From Actinomycetospora lemnae (GTDB taxonomy: Bacteria > Actinomycetota > Actinomycetes > Mycobacteriales > Pseudonocardiaceae): 64,000 bases of DNA. Of this stretch, positions 1-10,639 are shown piece after piece. Location of the stretch: assembly GCF_028737315.1 (NCBI RefSeq), contig NZ_JAQZAO010000008.1, positions 186,001 through 250,000 of the forward strand, given 5' to 3'. The notes under the pieces are model-generated. The model had not been told where the DNA came from and searched no databases. It worked only from the letters and a program-made list of their open reading frames with translations. The position numbers and the translations under genes were made by a program. Position 1 is the stretch's first letter. Each line of letters starts with the position of its first letter.

Positions 1-333
1 GACGACGTCCGCGCCGCCGCGATCGGCCGCATCGGCGCGCAGCTCTGGGCGATCCGCCAGCTCTCGCTCGCCGTCGCGCGCTCGCTGGAGCAGGGCGAGG
101 CGCCCGCCGTGGAGGCGTCGCTGGTCAAGGACGTCGGGACGACGTTCGAGCAGCAGGTCGTCGAGACCCTGCGCGACGTCGCCGGCGGCGAGATCGACCC
201 GGGAGGCCCGACGATGTTCGACCGGCTGCTCGCCGAGTGCGTGCTCAACGCCCCGACGTGGACGCTGCGCGGCGGCACCACCGAGGTCCTGCGCGGCATC
301 GCGGCCAAGGCCCTGACCAGGAGCGCGCGGTGA
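1..333 (+). CDS. acyl-CoA dehydrogenase, C-terminal part (5' end outside window)
   Basis: The frame is open from the first base and ends at TGA 331-333, so about 110 C-terminal residues are seen. The helical end with AVARSLEQGE and the closing RGGTTEVLRGIAAK are typical of the C-terminal domain of acyl-CoA dehydrogenases, where the RGGTxE segment contacts FAD across the dimer. The next gene starts at GTG 330 inside this stop. Two adjacent dehydrogenase genes coupled this way resemble the actinobacterial alpha2beta2 FadE pairs, but that oligomer is inference. Confidence 0.85.
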   Translation, partial: DDVRAAAIGRIGAQLWAIRQLSLAVARSLEQGEAPAVEASLVKDVGTTFEQQVVETLRDVAGGEIDPGGPTMFDRLLAECVLNAPTWTLRGGTTEVLRGIAAKALTRSAR

Positions 334-1400
334 CGGCGATCCTGGACGTGACCGAGGTCCGCGACGCCGTCGCCGACCTGCTCGCCGACCGCGTGGACCC
401 CGCCGTCCTCGAGGCCGCCGAGCGCGACGGGTGGGCCGCCGGGGTGTGGGAGCCGCTGCACGCGGGCGGGTTCACGACGGTCGGCGTCCCCGAGAGCGCC
501 GGCGGCGCGGGCGGGTCGGTGGCCGAGGCGTGCGCGGTGCTCGAGGCCGCCGGGGCGGCGTCCGCGCCCGTGCCGGTGGCCGAGACCGGGCTGCTCGCCG
601 GGCGCCTGCTCGCCTCGGCGGGGCTCGCGCTGCCCGACGGGCCGCTGACTACCGGCACGGGCGAGGTCTCCCTCCGCGACGGCACGCTCGCCGGACGCCT
701 CGCCCGCGTGGCGTGGGCCCGGCAGGCGGCGCGGATCGTGCTGGTCGCCGACGACGCCGACGGCGCGCCCGTCGTCGCCGTCGTCGACCCGGCCTCGGCC
801 CGGATCGCGCCCGGCAGGAACCTCGCCGGCGAGCCCCGCGACGCCGTCGACCTCGACGGCGTGGTCCCCGAGACGACGGCCCCGGCGCCCGCCGACGCCC
901 GCGACGCCCTCGCGCGCCGCGGAGCGCTCGCGCGCGCGGCGATGATCGCGGGCGCCGCTCGGCGGGTCGGCGAGCTGACCGTCGCCTACACCGGCGAGCG
1001 CGTGCAGTTCGGACGCCCGGTGTCGCGGTTCCCCGCCGTCGCCGACCACCTCGTGCGCATCGCCGAGCAGGCCGAGATGGCCGCGATCGCCGCCCGGTCG
1101 GCGGCGGCGTCGGCCGGCGACGGCGAGCCCGCGGCCCTGGAGGTGGCCGCGGCGGCGGCCGTCGCGTCCGAGGCGGCGGGGCTCGTCGCCGCCGCCGCGC
1201 ACCAGGCGACCGGCGCGATGGGCGTGACCCGGGAGTTCGCGCTCGGCGTCCTCACCCGCCGGCTGTGGTCGTGGCGCGACGAGTGGGGTGGCGAGCGGGC
1301 GTGGGCGACGCGCCTGGGCCACACTCTCGCGGCGGGCGGCCCGGAGGCGCTGTGGCCGACGCTCTCGCGAGGGCTGCGACACGCGGCGGAGCGGAGCTGA
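330..1400 (+). CDS. acyl-CoA dehydrogenase family protein (second subunit of a pair)
   Basis: 356 aa from GTG 330, which overlaps the previous stop by 4 bp (GTGA). That overlap is why I prefer it to the upstream in-frame ATG at 237. The N-terminal helical domain (WEPLHAGGFTTVGVPESAGG) and the C-terminal YTGERVQFGRPVSRFPAV segment are family hallmarks. The end is divergent and lacks the RGGT motif of its neighbour. It is probably the partner chain of a heteromeric acyl-CoA dehydrogenase in beta-oxidation-like breakdown of a bulky acyl-CoA. The substrate cannot be read from sequence. An enoyl-CoA hydratase follows after 4 bp. Confidence 0.85.
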   Translation: MTAILDVTEVRDAVADLLADRVDPAVLEAAERDGWAAGVWEPLHAGGFTTVGVPESAGGAGGSVAEACAVLEAAGAASAPVPVAETGLLAGRLLASAGLALPDGPLTTGTGEVSLRDGTLAGRLARVAWARQAARIVLVADDADGAPVVAVVDPASARIAPGRNLAGEPRDAVDLDGVVPETTAPAPADARDALARRGALARAAMIAGAARRVGELTVAYTGERVQFGRPVSRFPAVADHLVRIAEQAEMAAIAARSAAASAGDGEPAALEVAAAAAVASEAAGLVAAAAHQATGAMGVTREFALGVLTRRLWSWRDEWGGERAWATRLGHTLAAGGPEALWPTLSRGLRHAAERS

Positions 1401-1404
1401 CGCG

Positions 1405-2202
1405 ATGGAGGAGCCGGTGAGGACGGAGAACGGACTGGTCGTCGAGGTCGCCGACCGGGTGGCGAGGGTGACCCTCGACCGCCCCGAGCGCCTCAACGCG
1501 CTGTCGACCGGGCTCCAGCGCGACCTCGTCACCGCGTTCGACGGCTTCGTCGACGACCCCGACGTGTGGGTCGTCGTGCTCACCGGCGCGGGCGAGAAGG
1601 CGTTCTGCGCGGGCGTCGACCTGCGCGAGATCCGCGAGAACGACGCGGACAGCGACCGCGGCTTGCGCCCCATGGGCGGGGCCTCCCGCAACGTCTTCGA
1701 GACCGTGCTCGAGTGCACCAAGCCGACGATCGCCGCGATCAACGGCTGGGCCCTCGGCGGCGGCTTCGAGCTCGCGCTCGCCTGCGACATCCGGCTCGCC
1801 GCCGACCACGCGCGCGTGGGGCTCCCGGAGGCGAAGCGGGGCATGGGCGCGAACTTCGGCGCCCACCTCGTCGGCCGGATGCTGCCGCCGGGCATCGCCT
1901 ACGAGCTGCTCTACACCGGCGACGACCTCGCCGCGGCCGACGCCGCACGCTGGGGCCTGGTCAACCGCGTGGTGCCCGCCGCCGACCTCGCAGGCGATGC
2001 GGCATCGCTGGCGGCTCGGATCGCCGCCAACGCCCCGCTGACCGTGCGGCGCTACAAGGCCGCGCTCGGCAAGGGCGGCTCGCTGCCGCTGTCCGCCGCG
2101 CTGCGCCTCGACGTCGGCCCCGACCCGTACACCAGCGAGGACCGCGTCGAGGGCGTCGCGGCGTTCGTCGAGAAGCGCGACCCGGTCTGGCGCGCCCGCT
2201 GA
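1405..2202 (+). CDS. enoyl-CoA hydratase/isomerase family protein
   Basis: 265 aa from ATG 1405, 4 bp after the dehydrogenase stop and so in the same operon. The crotonase core is clear: AFCAGVDLREI forms the oxyanion-hole region, GGGFELALACDI carries the first glutamate and GLPEAKRGMG the second. Both positions match the catalytic acids of classical hydratases. Length is normal. It should hydrate the enoyl-CoA made by the paired dehydrogenases. A role outside beta-oxidation (for example isomerase) cannot be excluded. Confidence 0.9.
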   Translation: MEEPVRTENGLVVEVADRVARVTLDRPERLNALSTGLQRDLVTAFDGFVDDPDVWVVVLTGAGEKAFCAGVDLREIRENDADSDRGLRPMGGASRNVFETVLECTKPTIAAINGWALGGGFELALACDIRLAADHARVGLPEAKRGMGANFGAHLVGRMLPPGIAYELLYTGDDLAAADAARWGLVNRVVPAADLAGDAASLAARIAANAPLTVRRYKAALGKGGSLPLSAALRLDVGPDPYTSEDRVEGVAAFVEKRDPVWRAR

Positions 2203-2254
2203 GCCGTGTGATCCACGCGACGCGCGCCGCCCGGAGGAGCGGGTATCCGACCGG

Positions 2255-2893
2255 GTGGACGTCACCGTGTTCGGCGGCACCGGCAAGATCGGGCGCTTCG
2301 TCGTTCGCCGCCTCCTGGACGAGGGTCACCACGTCACCGCGCTCGTCCGGTCGCCCGAGAAGCTGACCGTCGAGAGCGATCACCTCGAGGTGATCGTCGC
2401 GGAGCTCGACGACGAGCCCGCCATCCGCAAGGCCGTCGACGGCGCGGACGCGGTGATCAGTGCGCTCGGCCCGGCCGTCGACCCGTTCCTGCGCAGCGGC
2501 CCGCTCACCCGGGCGATGCGCACGATCGTCGCGGCGATGCACGACGCCGGCGTCCGCCGCCTCGTCGCGCTGAGCACCGTCAGCGTCCCCGACCCCCGCG
2601 ACCGCCCGAGCCTCGTCGAGCGGCTCGTCCCGGTCGGGATCGGGCTGCTGATCCCGGGGGCGCTCGAGGAGGTCCAGGGCATCAGCGAGGCCGTCACCAC
2701 CTCGGGGCTCGACTGGACCCTGGCGCGGATGACCGCGCCCATCGACATCCCGTCCAACGGCACCCTGCGGGCCGGCTTCCTCGGTCGTGACGGGGTCGGG
2801 ACGCCGATGGCGCGCACCGACGTCGCCGCGTTCCTCGTCGACCAGCTCACCGACGACCGCTTCGTCGGCGCGGCGCCGGCCATCAGCAACTAG
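2255..2893 (+). CDS. NAD(P)H-binding atypical SDR / NmrA-like protein
   Basis: 212 aa from GTG 2255. The N-terminal VTVFGGTGKIGRFVVRRL is a Rossmann dinucleotide motif of the atypical short-chain dehydrogenase type. ADAVISALGP follows at the cofactor-binding loop and GLDWTLARM is a typical C-terminal NmrA-like segment. There is no obvious YxxxK catalytic pair, so it may be a redox sensor or an NAD(P)H:quinone-type reductase. It ends 4 bp before a convergent membrane protein gene, leaving no room for a separate terminator. Confidence 0.8.
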   Translation: MDVTVFGGTGKIGRFVVRRLLDEGHHVTALVRSPEKLTVESDHLEVIVAELDDEPAIRKAVDGADAVISALGPAVDPFLRSGPLTRAMRTIVAAMHDAGVRRLVALSTVSVPDPRDRPSLVERLVPVGIGLLIPGALEEVQGISEAVTTSGLDWTLARMTAPIDIPSNGTLRAGFLGRDGVGTPMARTDVAAFLVDQLTDDRFVGAAPAISN

Positions 2894-2897
2894 TCAC

Positions 2898-3275
2898 TCA
2901 CCGGCGGCCCTCGGCGCCCCGGCGGAAGTCGTCCTCGAGGTCCTCCTCCCGCCGTCCCCGGCGCGCCCTCTCGAGCGCCAGCACCGCCACCCCGTACACC
3001 CCGCCGAGGACCAGCAGGAAGATCCCGACCCGGACGACGACCAGCTGGACGCCGGCGAGGCCGAGGTCCGCGCCCGCCACCAGGGTCAGCAGACCGAGGG
3101 CGAACAGGTAGTAGAGGGTGACGAGCAGGTAGTTCAGCGAGGTCGAGAGCGACCGGTCGCCGTACACCTCCGCGAGGAAGTCGCGTCCGATCCGGCGCAG
3201 GAGCACGCCCACCACCAGCGTGATGACGATGCCGACGACCACCGTCGTCACGAAGCTCGCCGTCGAGGCCCCCAT
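2898..3275 (-). CDS. small integral membrane protein, unknown function
   Basis: 125 aa from ATG 3275. Three hydrophobic helices are visible, at about residues 8-26, 48-70 and 77-103. Between the first two is a short charged loop with RRIGRDFLAEVYGDR. The tail is highly charged (RRGRREEDLEDDFRRG) and probably cytoplasmic. I do not recognise a named family. It faces the NAD(P)-binding gene convergently. Confidence 0.7.
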   Translation of the reverse strand: MGASTASFVTTVVVGIVITLVVGVLLRRIGRDFLAEVYGDRSLSTSLNYLLVTLYYLFALGLLTLVAGADLGLAGVQLVVVRVGIFLLVLGGVYGVAVLALERARRGRREEDLEDDFRRGAEGRR

Positions 3276-3403
3276 CGGTGACCGCCCTCGTCGATCCGGT
3301 GCGCGATGGGTCCGGCACCGGTGTGGGGGCTCAGAGCGCGCGGCGTACCGGTCCGACTACCCGAGTCCCGCCCGCCACCAACCCGGATGGCGAGGACGGG
3401 CGC

Positions 3404-3781
3404 CTAACCCTGGTCGGCGTCGTCCTTGCCCGGCCGGCCGCCGGGGATGACGCGGCTCTCCAGCCGCGCCCAGGTCGCGCTCCACTCCGCGAGCGGGACG
3501 AGCAGTCGTTGGAGGACCTCGAGCTGCTCGTCGAACGCCGCGAGCTGGCTCTGCATCGCGGCCACCGCGTCGCGCTGGGCCTGGATCGCCGAGCGCATGG
3601 CCCCGAGCTGGGCCGCCGACATCGCCCCGGGGTGCGTCGCGACCTCCGGCAGCGCCGGCAGCTCGCTCAGCGGCGCCGCCGATCCCGCGGCCTTGACCAC
3701 GTTCTCCGCGAGCCCGCGCAGGCCGCTCACGACGCTCCACAGCGGATTCTGGCCGCCCGCAGGCTCCGGTGCCTCGCTCAT
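3404..3781 (-). CDS. hypothetical protein, alanine/leucine-rich helical
   Basis: 125 aa from ATG 3781; an in-frame GTG at 3787 is the alternative. The middle (residues about 55-100: AAQLGAMRSAIQAQRDAVAAMQ and on) has heptad-like spacing of hydrophobic residues and is predicted helical, possibly a coiled coil. The N- and C-termini are polar and glycine/proline-rich. It vaguely resembles phasin-like granule or scaffold proteins, but I cannot assign it. It lies 20 bp downstream of the SRPBCC gene on the same strand, so co-transcription is likely. Confidence 0.6.
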   Translation of the reverse strand: MSEAPEPAGGQNPLWSVVSGLRGLAENVVKAAGSAAPLSELPALPEVATHPGAMSAAQLGAMRSAIQAQRDAVAAMQSQLAAFDEQLEVLQRLLVPLAEWSATWARLESRVIPGGRPGKDDADQG

Positions 3782-3801
3782 GGTCACGGTCTACCCCGGT
3801 G

Positions 3802-4443
3802 TCAGACCTCCGCACCCGTGTAGAACGCGACCGTGCGCGCGGCGCGGGCCTCGGCGTCGTCGACCGGCATCCCCGCCTCGGCGCTCGCGGCCGCCCAGGC
3901 CTCGCCCGACGCCGCGATGAACGCACGCCCCTCGTCGGACACCGACCAGGCCTCGGCCTGCTCCGGGGACACCCCCGCGCCCGTCCCGAGGTGCAGACCC
4001 AGCCCCAGCAGTCCCAGGTCCCAGCCGATCCCGGCCGCGCCCGGGCCGTAGGTGCGCCAGTGGTCGTCGTCGACGTGCGCGATGTGGGTCAGGGTGAAGC
4101 GCGCCGCAGCCGGGTCACCGGCCCCCTCCGGATCGAGCCGCACCTCGATCCAGCTGACCCCGCCCCCGAACTCCCAGGTCGCGTCGAAGCCGCGCGGCGG
4201 GTCGCAGGCGGTGACCGTGCCGCCCGCGTTGCCCTCGAGCTGGTACCGCCCGCCGAGGCGCAGCTCCCCGCTGACCGGCAGGAACCACCGGGCGATGCGG
4301 TCGGCCTGCGTGCAGGCGCACCAGAGGTCGTCGACGTCGGTGGGGAACGCCCGGCTCACCGTGACGAGGGCGGCCTCCCCCGCCTCGAGGGTGCGGGAGC
4401 CGACGGTGCGGCGGGTCGCGGAGATCTCGTGCTGTACGTCCAC
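3802..4443 (-). CDS. SRPBCC (AHSA1-like) domain protein
   Basis: 213 aa from GTG 4443. VTVSRAFPTDVDDLWCACTQADRIARWF is the first helix and strand of the START/Bet v1-like fold in its AHSA1 form, followed by GELRLGGRYQLEGNAGG and WEFGGGVSWIEVRL. Such proteins bind small hydrophobic ligands. Many actinobacterial members sit next to ArsR regulators, but none is seen here. The C-terminal third (GLGLHLGTGAG and on) is a usual extension. Upstream, the 6-mer ATAAGC occurs twice on the coding strand within 30 bp; its meaning is unknown. Confidence 0.8.
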   Translation of the reverse strand: MDVQHEISATRRTVGSRTLEAGEAALVTVSRAFPTDVDDLWCACTQADRIARWFLPVSGELRLGGRYQLEGNAGGTVTACDPPRGFDATWEFGGGVSWIEVRLDPEGAGDPAAARFTLTHIAHVDDDHWRTYGPGAAGIGWDLGLLGLGLHLGTGAGVSPEQAEAWSVSDEGRAFIAASGEAWAAASAEAGMPVDDAEARAARTVAFYTGAEV

Positions 4444-4476
4444 GCTGGATAAGCTAGCGCTTCTATAAGCAGTGAC

Positions 4477-5520
4477 TCAAGAAGGGTCGAGGAACGCGGT
4501 GAGGATGCGGTCGGCGGCCAGCGCCGGGGTGAGCTCCCCGGCCCGGACCTCGTGCTCGAGCTCGGCGCGCATGCCCTTGACCTGCGGGTGGTCCTTGAGC
4601 CGCCCGAGCAGCCGGTCGCGGACCATCTGCCAGGTCCAGTCGACCTGCTGCTGGGCGCGCTTCTCGGCCAGCCCGCCGCCGGAGTCGAGGTGCTCCTGGT
4701 GGCGCACCAGCGCCGACCACACGTCGTCGAGCCCGGTCCTCTCCGCCGCGCTGCAGGTCAGGACCGGGACCTTCCACGTCTCGCTGCCAGATCCAGGTTC
4801 TTGGCTGCCCCGCAGCATCGCGAGCGCCTGCTCGAGCTCGCGCGCGGCCCGCTTCGCCTCGCGCGCGTGCGGCCCGTCGGCCTTGTTGACGGCGATGACG
4901 TCGGCGATCTCGAGGATGCCGCGCTTGATGCCCTGTAGCGAGTCACCGGTGCGGGCGAGGGTCAGGAAGAGGAACGAGTCGACCATCTGCGCCACGGTCG
5001 TCTCGGACTGCCCGACGCCGACCGTCTCGACGATGACGACGTCGTAGCCCGCGGCCTCCATGACGACCATCGTCTCGCGCGTCGCCTTCGCGACCCCGCC
5101 GAGCGTGCCGGCCGTCGGTGAGGGGCGGATGAAGGCGTCGTCGTCGGTGGCGAGCTCGTTCATCCGCGTCTTGTCGCCGAGGATCGAGCCGCCGCTGCGG
5201 GTCGACGACGGGTCGACGGCGAGCACCGCGACCTTCGAGCCCTGGGCCGTCAGCGTCGACCCGAGCGCCCCGATGAACGTCGACTTCCCGACCCCGGGCA
5301 CCCCGGAGATGCCGATCCGCCGCGCCCCGCCGGCGTGGGGCAGGAGCTCGACGAGCAGCTCCTGGGCGGCCTCGCGGTGGTCGGGTCGCGTCGACTCGAC
5401 GAGCGTGATCGCCCGCCCGATCCAGAGCCGGGAGCCGGAGCGGACGCCGTCGACGTACTTCTCCAGGTCGATGTCGCTCACGTCGCCTGCCCGATGACCC
5501 CGCACGACACGGTCGGTCAT
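4477..5520 (-). CDS. meaB: methylmalonyl-CoA mutase-associated GTPase MeaB
   Basis: 347 aa from ATG 5520; an open frame continues upstream to 5718 but has no homology. G3E-type GTPase: GVPGVGKSTFIGALG is the P-loop, ETVGVGQSE carries switch II, and NKAD is the base-specificity motif. DPSSTRSGGSILGDKTRM is the MeaB/ArgK signature. The protein escorts adenosylcobalamin to methylmalonyl-CoA mutase and protects the enzyme. Length is typical. It lies about 3 kb from mutB on the same strand, separated by marP and a carotenoid oxygenase, so it is transcribed apart from mutAB. Confidence 0.95.
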   Translation of the reverse strand: MTDRVVRGHRAGDVSDIDLEKYVDGVRSGSRLWIGRAITLVESTRPDHREAAQELLVELLPHAGGARRIGISGVPGVGKSTFIGALGSTLTAQGSKVAVLAVDPSSTRSGGSILGDKTRMNELATDDDAFIRPSPTAGTLGGVAKATRETMVVMEAAGYDVVIVETVGVGQSETTVAQMVDSFLFLTLARTGDSLQGIKRGILEIADVIAVNKADGPHAREAKRAARELEQALAMLRGSQEPGSGSETWKVPVLTCSAAERTGLDDVWSALVRHQEHLDSGGGLAEKRAQQQVDWTWQMVRDRLLGRLKDHPQVKGMRAELEHEVRAGELTPALAADRILTAFLDPS

Positions 5521-5651
5521 CTTACGGACACGGGTCGCGTCGTCGGCGAGATCGCCGCGACTCCTCCGCCGCTGCGGTGCGCAGCACACCCCGCCGCCAT
5601 GGTCGAGGGCGGAGAGTGGGGACAGCCATCGCAGACACGGAGGTGCGGCAC

Positions 5652-6857
5652 GTGCCCGGGCAGGGGCTCTCCCCGAACATCCTGGACGGCGTCCTCGTCG
5701 TCGTCGCCCTGCTCGCACTGCTCCGGGGCTGGCGTCAGGGCGCGCTCGTCCAGCTGCTCTCGCTCGGCGGCCTGGTCCTCGGCCTGCTGGCGGGTGCGTG
5801 GGTGGCGCCCCGGATCACGGCGTGGTTCCTCGACGACCCGGGCGCCGGGGCCGCCCTGCTGAGCCTCGGGCTGCTCCTCGTGGCCATCCTCGTCGGGCAG
5901 GGGATCGGTCTGCGTCTCGGTCTGGCGCTGCGACGCGGCGTCGTCCGGGCCGGCGCCGGGACCGTCGACCGGGTGCTCGGGCTGGGGGTCGGTCTGGCCG
6001 GCACCGCCCTCGTCGTGTGGCTCCTCGCGGGGGTGCTCGCGCAGGGCCCGATCCCGGCGGTGGCCCGGCAGGTGCAGGGCTCTGAGATCGTCGGCGCCCT
6101 CGACCGGTCCCTGCCCCCGACCCCCGCGGTCGTCGGCGAGGTCGCGGCCTACCTGGACCGGCAGGGCTTTCCCGCGGTGTTCGCCGGGGTGGGCGGCGGG
6201 ATCACGGCTCCGCCGGTCCCGGCGACCGCCGACGCCGCGGTGGCGGCGGCGGCCCGGGCCGGGCAGCCGAGCACCGTCCGGGTCCGGGGCGTGGGCTGCG
6301 GCACCGCGATCGGCTTCGGCTCCGGCTTCGTGACGGCGCCCGGCTTCGTCGTCACCAACGCCCACGTGGTGGCGGGCTTCGACCGGCTGACCGTCGAGGA
6401 CACGACGGGCCGACACACCGCGGAGGCGGTCCTCGTCGATCCCGCGATCGACGTGGCCGTGCTGTCGGCGCCCGGGCTCGGCGCGCCCCCGCTGGCGTGG
6501 AGCGAGGCGACCGTGGGGCGGGGCGACGAGGGCGCCACCCTCGGCTTCCCGGGTGGGAGCACTGACCTGGTGGTGGAGCCGGCCACCGTCCGCACGCGGA
6601 TCGACGCCGTCGGACGCGACGTCGACGGCGACGCGTCGGTGCGTCGCGAGGTGCTCGTCCTCGCCGCCGCGGTCGAGCGCGGCGACTCGGGCGGGCCGTT
6701 CGTCACCGCCGACGGCCAGGTCGGTGGGGTGGTGTTCGCCGGCGCCCCCGACGGCAGCGCCACCGGCTACGCCCTGACCGTCGAGCAGGTGCGCCCGGTG
6801 GTCGTCGAGGCCGTCGCCCGCGACACGGCGGTCGACACCGGGGCCTGCCGGTTCTGA
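5652..6857 (+). CDS. marP: MarP-family membrane serine protease
   Basis: 401 aa from GTG 5652, chosen because GGAGG at 5639-5643 sits 8 nt upstream and because the length then matches mycobacterial MarP (about 397 aa). Earlier in-frame starts (5577) exist. The first about 150 residues form four hydrophobic helices of the colicin-V-production type. A periplasmic chymotrypsin-like domain follows. VTNAHVV gives the catalytic His, DPAIDVAVL the Asp and GDSGGPF the Ser. Two cysteines (GVGCGTA and the terminal GACRF) could form a stabilising disulfide. MarP protects cells from acid and oxidative stress. Confidence 0.9.
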   Translation: MPGQGLSPNILDGVLVVVALLALLRGWRQGALVQLLSLGGLVLGLLAGAWVAPRITAWFLDDPGAGAALLSLGLLLVAILVGQGIGLRLGLALRRGVVRAGAGTVDRVLGLGVGLAGTALVVWLLAGVLAQGPIPAVARQVQGSEIVGALDRSLPPTPAVVGEVAAYLDRQGFPAVFAGVGGGITAPPVPATADAAVAAAARAGQPSTVRVRGVGCGTAIGFGSGFVTAPGFVVTNAHVVAGFDRLTVEDTTGRHTAEAVLVDPAIDVAVLSAPGLGAPPLAWSEATVGRGDEGATLGFPGGSTDLVVEPATVRTRIDAVGRDVDGDASVRREVLVLAAAVERGDSGGPFVTADGQVGGVVFAGAPDGSATGYALTVEQVRPVVVEAVARDTAVDTGACRF

Positions 6858-6875
6858 GCCGGCCTCAGCCCGCCC

Positions 6876-8372
6876 TCACGCCGCCGGCCCCTCCGCCGAC
6901 GGCTCGGGGATCCAGGAGCCGTGGAAGCCCGAGGGCACGCCACGGGGCAGGGTGACCGTGGCGACGGTCCGGGTCACGTCGGTGGCGTCCAGCACGAGCA
7001 GCCGCGAGGCCGAGCCGTCGGCGCGCGTGGTGATCGTCAGCAACCAGCCGTCGTCCTCGCCCCGACCGGCGCACCCGGACGGGACGAACACGGCCTCCCC
7101 GGCCTTGACCTCGGGCCCGAGCTCGTGGGCGAGGGTCCTCCCGGTCGCCAGGTCCATCTTGAGGATCGCGTTGGTGGCCGGCGACGAGGTGACGCCGTAG
7201 CGGTAGCGGGCGGCGCGGCCGACGCGCTCCGGGTCGACGGTGGGGAACTCCACGGGACGGTCGTCGAGCGGGCCCTCGGACACCCGACCGGTGGCGGGGT
7301 CGAGGACCCAGCGGTGCATCCGGGCCGCGCCGGTGCCGGCCGCCCGGCCCGCGGGGTCCGCGCCCGCGGCTCCCGCCGCGGCACGCGTCGCCTCCGGGTC
7401 GTCCCGGGCGCCGGGCCGGCGGAGGCCCCGGCGGAGGCTCTGGCTGAGGCTCTGGCTGAGGCTCTGGCTGAGGCCCCGTCGCCGTCGCGTCGGCGGCGCC
7501 CACTGCGCCGCCATGTCCGCGGCGTCGTAGCGGGATCCGTCGACGACGATGCGGCCGTCGGCGTCCTCGTGGGCGGTGCCCACGTGGAAGACGTAGCAGG
7601 GGTCGATCTCGAACCACCGCACCGTCGCGGTCGGGTCGTCGTGGCGCATCACGCCGAGGCGCGCGCCGTAGGACTCGTCCCAGACGAACGGGAAGCCGGC
7701 CCGGATGTGCCGCAGCGAGAACGTCAGCGGGAGGTCCAGCCAGACCGTGTGCCGCGCCGTGATGGCGGCGTCGTGCATCAGGGTCGGGCGCCGGACCGAG
7801 ACCCGACGGCTGACCACGAGCTCCCCCGCGGCGGAGAGCCGGTGGTAGGTCAGGAACGGGGGCACCGGCGAGTAGCCGTAGAAGTGCAGCTCGCCGGTGA
7901 CCGGGTCGGCCTTCGGGTGCGCGGTCATCGCCGTGCGCAGCCGCCCGCCGAAGTCGCAGGGGCCCACGGATCCGAGGTCGCGGTCGACCTCGTACGGCAG
8001 GCCCTGCTCCACGAGCGCGAGCAGCTTCCCGCCGTGCTCGATGACGTGGGTGTTGGCCGGCACCGCCGTGAGGTCGACCCCCCGCCAGGTCAGGTAGCGG
8101 CGGCCGGCCAGCGCGCCGGTGCGGACCCAGCGGTTGCGGTACCAGAGCGCCCGCCCGCGCTGCAGGCGCACGCCGTGCAGCATCCCGTGGCCCCGGAACC
8201 AGTGCCCCGGGTCGGCTCCGGGCAGCGGGTTCGGCCCGTTGCGGACGTAGCGCCCGTCGAGCTCCGGCGGCAGCGTGCCCTCGACGGGCAGGTCGACAGC
8301 GTCGATCTCGTCGGGTACCGGCGCGTAGTGACCGGACAGGTGGAGAGGGCGGGCGTCCTCGGCGGCGGTCAG
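6876..8372 (-). CDS. carotenoid oxygenase family protein (probable CTG start)
   Basis: Retinal-pigment-epithelium-65/carotenoid cleavage oxygenase family, non-haem Fe(II). The N-terminal signature LPPELDGRYVRNGPNP lies upstream of the first in-frame ATG (8183), so the ATG-started 435-aa form would lose it. No ATG, GTG or TTG occurs in frame between it and the mutB end. CTG at 8370-8372 is preceded by GGAGGT (8377-8382) at 4-nt spacing, giving 498 aa, the usual length. Iron-ligand histidines appear in AHPKAD, MHDAAITARH, FHVGTAHED and GFHGSW. An insertion with repeated LSQS units comes from a 12-bp tandem repeat. Substrate unknown. Confidence 0.8.
   Translation of the reverse strand: MTAAEDARPLHLSGHYAPVPDEIDAVDLPVEGTLPPELDGRYVRNGPNPLPGADPGHWFRGHGMLHGVRLQRGRALWYRNRWVRTGALAGRRYLTWRGVDLTAVPANTHVIEHGGKLLALVEQGLPYEVDRDLGSVGPCDFGGRLRTAMTAHPKADPVTGELHFYGYSPVPPFLTYHRLSAAGELVVSRRVSVRRPTLMHDAAITARHTVWLDLPLTFSLRHIRAGFPFVWDESYGARLGVMRHDDPTATVRWFEIDPCYVFHVGTAHEDADGRIVVDGSRYDAADMAAQWAPPTRRRRGLSQSLSQSLSQSLRRGLRRPGARDDPEATRAAAGAAGADPAGRAAGTGAARMHRWVLDPATGRVSEGPLDDRPVEFPTVDPERVGRAARYRYGVTSSPATNAILKMDLATGRTLAHELGPEVKAGEAVFVPSGCAGRGEDDGWLLTITTRADGSASRLLVLDATDVTRTVATVTLPRGVPSGFHGSWIPEPSAEGPAA
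7434..7474. repeat. 12-bp tandem repeat (3.4 copies) inside the carotenoid oxygenase gene
   Basis: GAGGCTCTGGCT occurs three times in perfect tandem (7434-7445, 7446-7457, 7458-7469), followed by a partial GAGGC. On the coding strand it adds repeated LSQS units in frame within a low-complexity insertion between the third and fourth iron-ligand regions. Being a multiple of three, copy-number change would not break the gene. Confidence 0.9.
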
Positions 8373-8437
8373 GAGAACCTCCGTGCTCGACTCCCCCGAG
8401 CCTCCCCCGTGCGACCCGGGCCTGCCACGCGAGCGGG

Positions 8438-10635
<2,198 letters not shown>

Positions 10636-10639
<4 letters not shown>

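Noticed and set aside
237-329. Upstream ATG extension of the second acyl-CoA dehydrogenase
   Set aside because: It would overlap about 95 bp of the preceding gene in another frame and encodes an Arg/His-rich stretch without homology; GTG 330 fits the 4-bp coupling.
7381-7500. Possible CRISPR-like array
   Set aside because: The repeats are 12 bp with no spacers and lie inside a coding region; it is a simple tandem repeat.
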